Assembly: GCF_024054035.1 (NCBI RefSeq)
Contig: NZ_JAMXQU010000004.1
Location: forward strand, 62,001 to 126,000
Source of the DNA: Asaia lannensis NBRC 102526
GTDB lineage: Bacteria > Pseudomonadota > Alphaproteobacteria > Acetobacterales > Acetobacteraceae
Reading direction: 5' to 3'
DNA length: 64,000 nt
Shown one piece after another: positions 61,653-64,000 of this stretch; position 1 is the first letter of the stretch; every line of letters begins with the position of its first letter. The position numbers were made by a program, and so were the translations under genes. The notes beneath the pieces were generated by a model. It had not been told where the DNA came from. It ran no database searches and saw only the letters and a list, made by a program, of their open reading frames with translations.

Positions 61653-64000
61653 TCAAACGATGGGTGCCTTGTGCCCCGAAGCCTCCGACGGGCTTTCTTT
61701 TTCCGGAAGCCGTTCCGTGCCGGGAGAGAGGCGGGGCAGGCTGCGTGACAGGGCATCGGTCAGGGCAGAAAGATCATAGGGCTTGGATAGAACGACGACC
61801 GAAGGGTCGCCCTGAACTGCATGGCTGTCGCCGGTTGCGAACACGATACCCGCATCCGGTCTGAGTGCTCTGGCCTGTTCGGCTATGACCTTGCCGGAAA
61901 GACCGGGCAAATTCACGTCGGTCAGCAGCACATCGACCGGCATCGTCTGAAGCACGATCAGGGCCTCTTCGTAGTTTTCGGCTTCCACCGTCAGATAGCC
62001 CGAGTCACGCAGCATTTCCGATGTGGCCTGACGGATCAGCCTGTCATCCTCGACCAGCAGAACCGTGATGCAGAGCGCCTGTGAAGGAGGCGCGCTCTGG
62101 CTTGCCTGTGCAGGAGGCTGCACTGTCTCATTCGAAGGGCGCGTTGTGTCATGACGGTCAGGGGGCGTAGGTACGTCTTTCACGCGCGCGCCCTGTCGCT
62201 GCTGCCTGTTTGCCAGAACATGACGGAATTTCCGCGCCAGTGCATCGCGCGTATAGGGCTTGGAAAGCAGTTCGACCCCCGCATCGAGGCGCCCGCCATG
62301 CACGATGGAGTTCTCCGTATAGCCGGAGGTGAACAGCACAGCGATGTCTGGCAGGCGTTCCCTGGCGCGCCGTGCCAGCTCAGGGCTCTTGAGCGGGCCG
62401 GGCATGACGACATCCGTGAACAGGATATCGATCGGCATGCCGCTTTCGATCACCACGAGCGCGTTGGCGGCATCGGTGGCCTTGAGCACCTGATAACCCA
62501 GATCGGATAGCATCTCGACCACGATCGCCCTGACCTCGTCATCGTCTTCGACGACCAGAACCGTTTCGCTCCCGCCTGTGGCAGGGGCCATATGATGCTG
62601 GATCTCGATATCCTCGGCATCCATCGCGCGCGGCAGATAGAGCTTGATGGTCGTGCCTTCGCCCGGCTCGGAATAGATATTGATATGACCGCCGGACTGC
62701 TTGACGAAGCCATAGACCATCGACAGGCCGAGACCGGAACCTTTCCCTTCCGCCTTGGTGGAGAAGAAGGGTTCGAATACCTTGGACAGGATTTCGGCTG
62801 TCATGCCCGAACCGGTATCGCTTACCGCCAGAAGCACATATTGCCCGGCTTTGACATCGTCATGCTGGCGCACATAGGCATCGTCCAGATGGGCGTTACC
62901 CAGTTCGATGGTGAGCTTGCCGTGACCGTCCATGGCGTCACGGGCATTGATCGCGAGATTGAGCAGGGCGTTCTCGATCTGGGCCGGATCGATAAACGTG
63001 TTCCACAATCCTGCTGAGACGACAGTCTCGATCTCGATGCCCTCGCCGATGGCGCGGCGCAGCATTTCATCCATTCCACGCACAAAACGCGTTGCGTTGA
63101 CGATCTTGGGCTCAAGGGCCTGACGTCGCCCGAAAGCCAGTAGTTGGCTGGCCAGACGCGATCCGCGCTGCACGCCACCCATGGCACTGCTGACATGGCG
63201 CTCGGCACGTTCGTTCCCGGCCACGTGACGGCTCAGCAGTTGCAGATTGCCGCTTATGACCTGAAGCAGGTTGTTGAAATCATGGGCCACGCCGCCGGTC
63301 AGCTTGCCGATGGACTCCATTTTCTGGGCCTGCGCGAGGCGTGTCTCGGCCTGTCGTCTTTCGGCAATTTCCTCGATAACCCGGTTTTCGAGCGTTTCGT
63401 TCAGCTTGCGAAGCTGCTCTTCCGCACGCTCGCGGTGGCGCACCTGCCGGGCAAGATCGGCTGCACGATCGCGCAGGGTTGCCTCGGCGGCGCGCTGATG
63501 GGTGATGTCGGTATGGACTCCTACCCATTCGGTGATTTCACCCGCCTCGTTGAGGATCGGCAGGGCCCTTATGGCGAAGTTGCGCCACTGTCCCTCGCGG
63601 TTGCGTACACGATGCTCATGCACGAACATCGACCTTGCGCTGACTGCGGCATTCCAGGCCATTACCGTGGCGGCGGCATCCTCCTCGTGAACGGCATTGG
63701 CCCAGCCGAATCCCTGATACTCCTCATAATCCTGACCCGTCAGCATGGACCAGCCATGCTGCTCGCCAGTCATTCTGCCATCGGCACTGTTCGTCCATAA
63801 TACGCCATGAACAGCCTCCATGGCCGTGCGAAAGCGCCTGTCGCTGGCTGCGACGTCGATAATGCGCCGTGTGCGTTCCTCGATATCGATACCGAGGATG
63901 TGCACTCCCGGAACAGATCCGTCTTCTGCCACGTGAGGCACATAGCGGAATTCGGTATGTCGGCCGCTACCGTCTCGTTGGGGCAAAACCGTCTCGGCCA
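61653..64000 (-). CDS. Hybrid histidine kinase with PAS and two receiver domains (cut by right window edge)
   Basis: The frame is open to base 64000, so the N-terminus is missing; 777 codons run from an in-frame TTG. Visible are the end of one PAS domain, a second PAS-PAC (about 45-165), a coiled coil, the phospho-acceptor helix G-G-V-A-H-D-F-N-N-L-L, the ATPase (N-A-R-D-A-M-D, then S-D-T-G-S-G-M and G-S-G-L-G-L-S) and two receivers, with D-I-L-F-T-D-V-V-M-P-G and D-V-L-L-T-D-V-N-L-P-G and lysines in S-K-P-Y. All key residues seem intact. Signal and output are unknown. Confidence 0.9.
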   Translation of the reverse strand, partial: AETVLPQRDGSGRHTEFRYVPHVAEDGSVPGVHILGIDIEERTRRIIDVAASDRRFRTAMEAVHGVLWTNSADGRMTGEQHGWSMLTGQDYEEYQGFGWANAVHEEDAAATVMAWNAAVSARSMFVHEHRVRNREGQWRNFAIRALPILNEAGEITEWVGVHTDITHQRAAEATLRDRAADLARQVRHRERAEEQLRKLNETLENRVIEEIAERRQAETRLAQAQKMESIGKLTGGVAHDFNNLLQVISGNLQLLSRHVAGNERAERHVSSAMGGVQRGSRLASQLLAFGRRQALEPKIVNATRFVRGMDEMLRRAIGEGIEIETVVSAGLWNTFIDPAQIENALLNLAINARDAMDGHGKLTIELGNAHLDDAYVRQHDDVKAGQYVLLAVSDTGSGMTAEILSKVFEPFFSTKAEGKGSGLGLSMVYGFVKQSGGHINIYSEPGEGTTIKLYLPRAMDAEDIEIQHHMAPATGGSETVLVVEDDDEVRAIVVEMLSDLGYQVLKATDAANALVVIESGMPIDILFTDVVMPGPLKSPELARRARERLPDIAVLFTSGYTENSIVHGGRLDAGVELLSKPYTRDALARKFRHVLANRQQRQGARVKDVPTPPDRHDTTRPSNETVQPPAQASQSAPPSQALCITVLLVEDDRLIRQATSEMLRDSGYLTVEAENYEEALIVLQTMPVDVLLTDVNLPGLSGKVIAEQARALRPDAGIVFATGDSHAVQGDPSVVVLSKPYDLSALTDALSRSLPRLSPGTERLPEKESPSEASGHKAPIV

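Overview
The window is a continuous stretch of a GC-rich alphaproteobacterial chromosome. The mix of genes points to an acetic acid bacterium (Acetobacteraceae): an OprB-type sugar porin, a Hint-domain strand-loop-strand adhesin, a TibC-family heptosyltransferase, HisZ next to PurA, a short (class 2) ArgC and Tat-exported or periplasmic enzymes. The family assignment is an inference from gene content; no rRNA is present. I see no insertion sequence, prophage or CRISPR array.

Layout. 1-11.5 kb: the end of a cardiolipin synthase, a pabB-pabC folate pair behind a Tat-exported phosphoesterase, two divergent TetR-regulated oxidoreductase loci, a DUF885 peptidase and a TibC-like O-heptosyltransferase. 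11.8-23.9 kb: housekeeping genes (mazG, a permease, argC, a PAS-GGDEF-EAL protein, tRNA-Leu, serC-hisZ-purA) and a divergent AraC-regulator/dehydrogenase pair. 23.9-27.2 kb: an AT-rich gap, then an 889-residue adhesin with strand-loop-strand repeats and a Hint domain. 27.4-39.2 kb: rpoH, rluD, a 715-residue protein with a glycosyltransferase-like DxD, an ArsR/old-yellow-enzyme pair, an outer-membrane barrel, ydcF and metH. 39.4-50.9 kb: a type I secretion operon (ABC exporter, HlyD adaptor, Sel1-repeat protein, GT2-GT4 fusion), then an unknown protein and a GT4 glycosyltransferase. 50.9-64 kb: oprB, ppa, a SelW-like protein, a CAU-anticodon tRNA, ettA, mlaA-mlaC, a periplasmic mutarotase, a TauE permease, a DjlA-like co-chaperone and a hybrid histidine kinase cut by the right edge.

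The most interesting reading is that several scattered loci form one surface-glycoadhesin system. The adhesin has no Sec signal and no beta-barrel, so it looks like a type I substrate. Its repeats resemble the sequences that TibC/AAH-type heptosyltransferases modify, and such an enzyme is encoded 13 kb upstream. A dedicated HlyB/HlyD pair without an adjacent substrate, plus three further glycosyltransferase-like proteins, is encoded in the same window. This link is inferred from families and proximity, not proven.

A second point of interest is the rpoH leader, where the Shine-Dalgarno sequence and an upstream copy of it compete for the same complementary segment, as in a translational switch.
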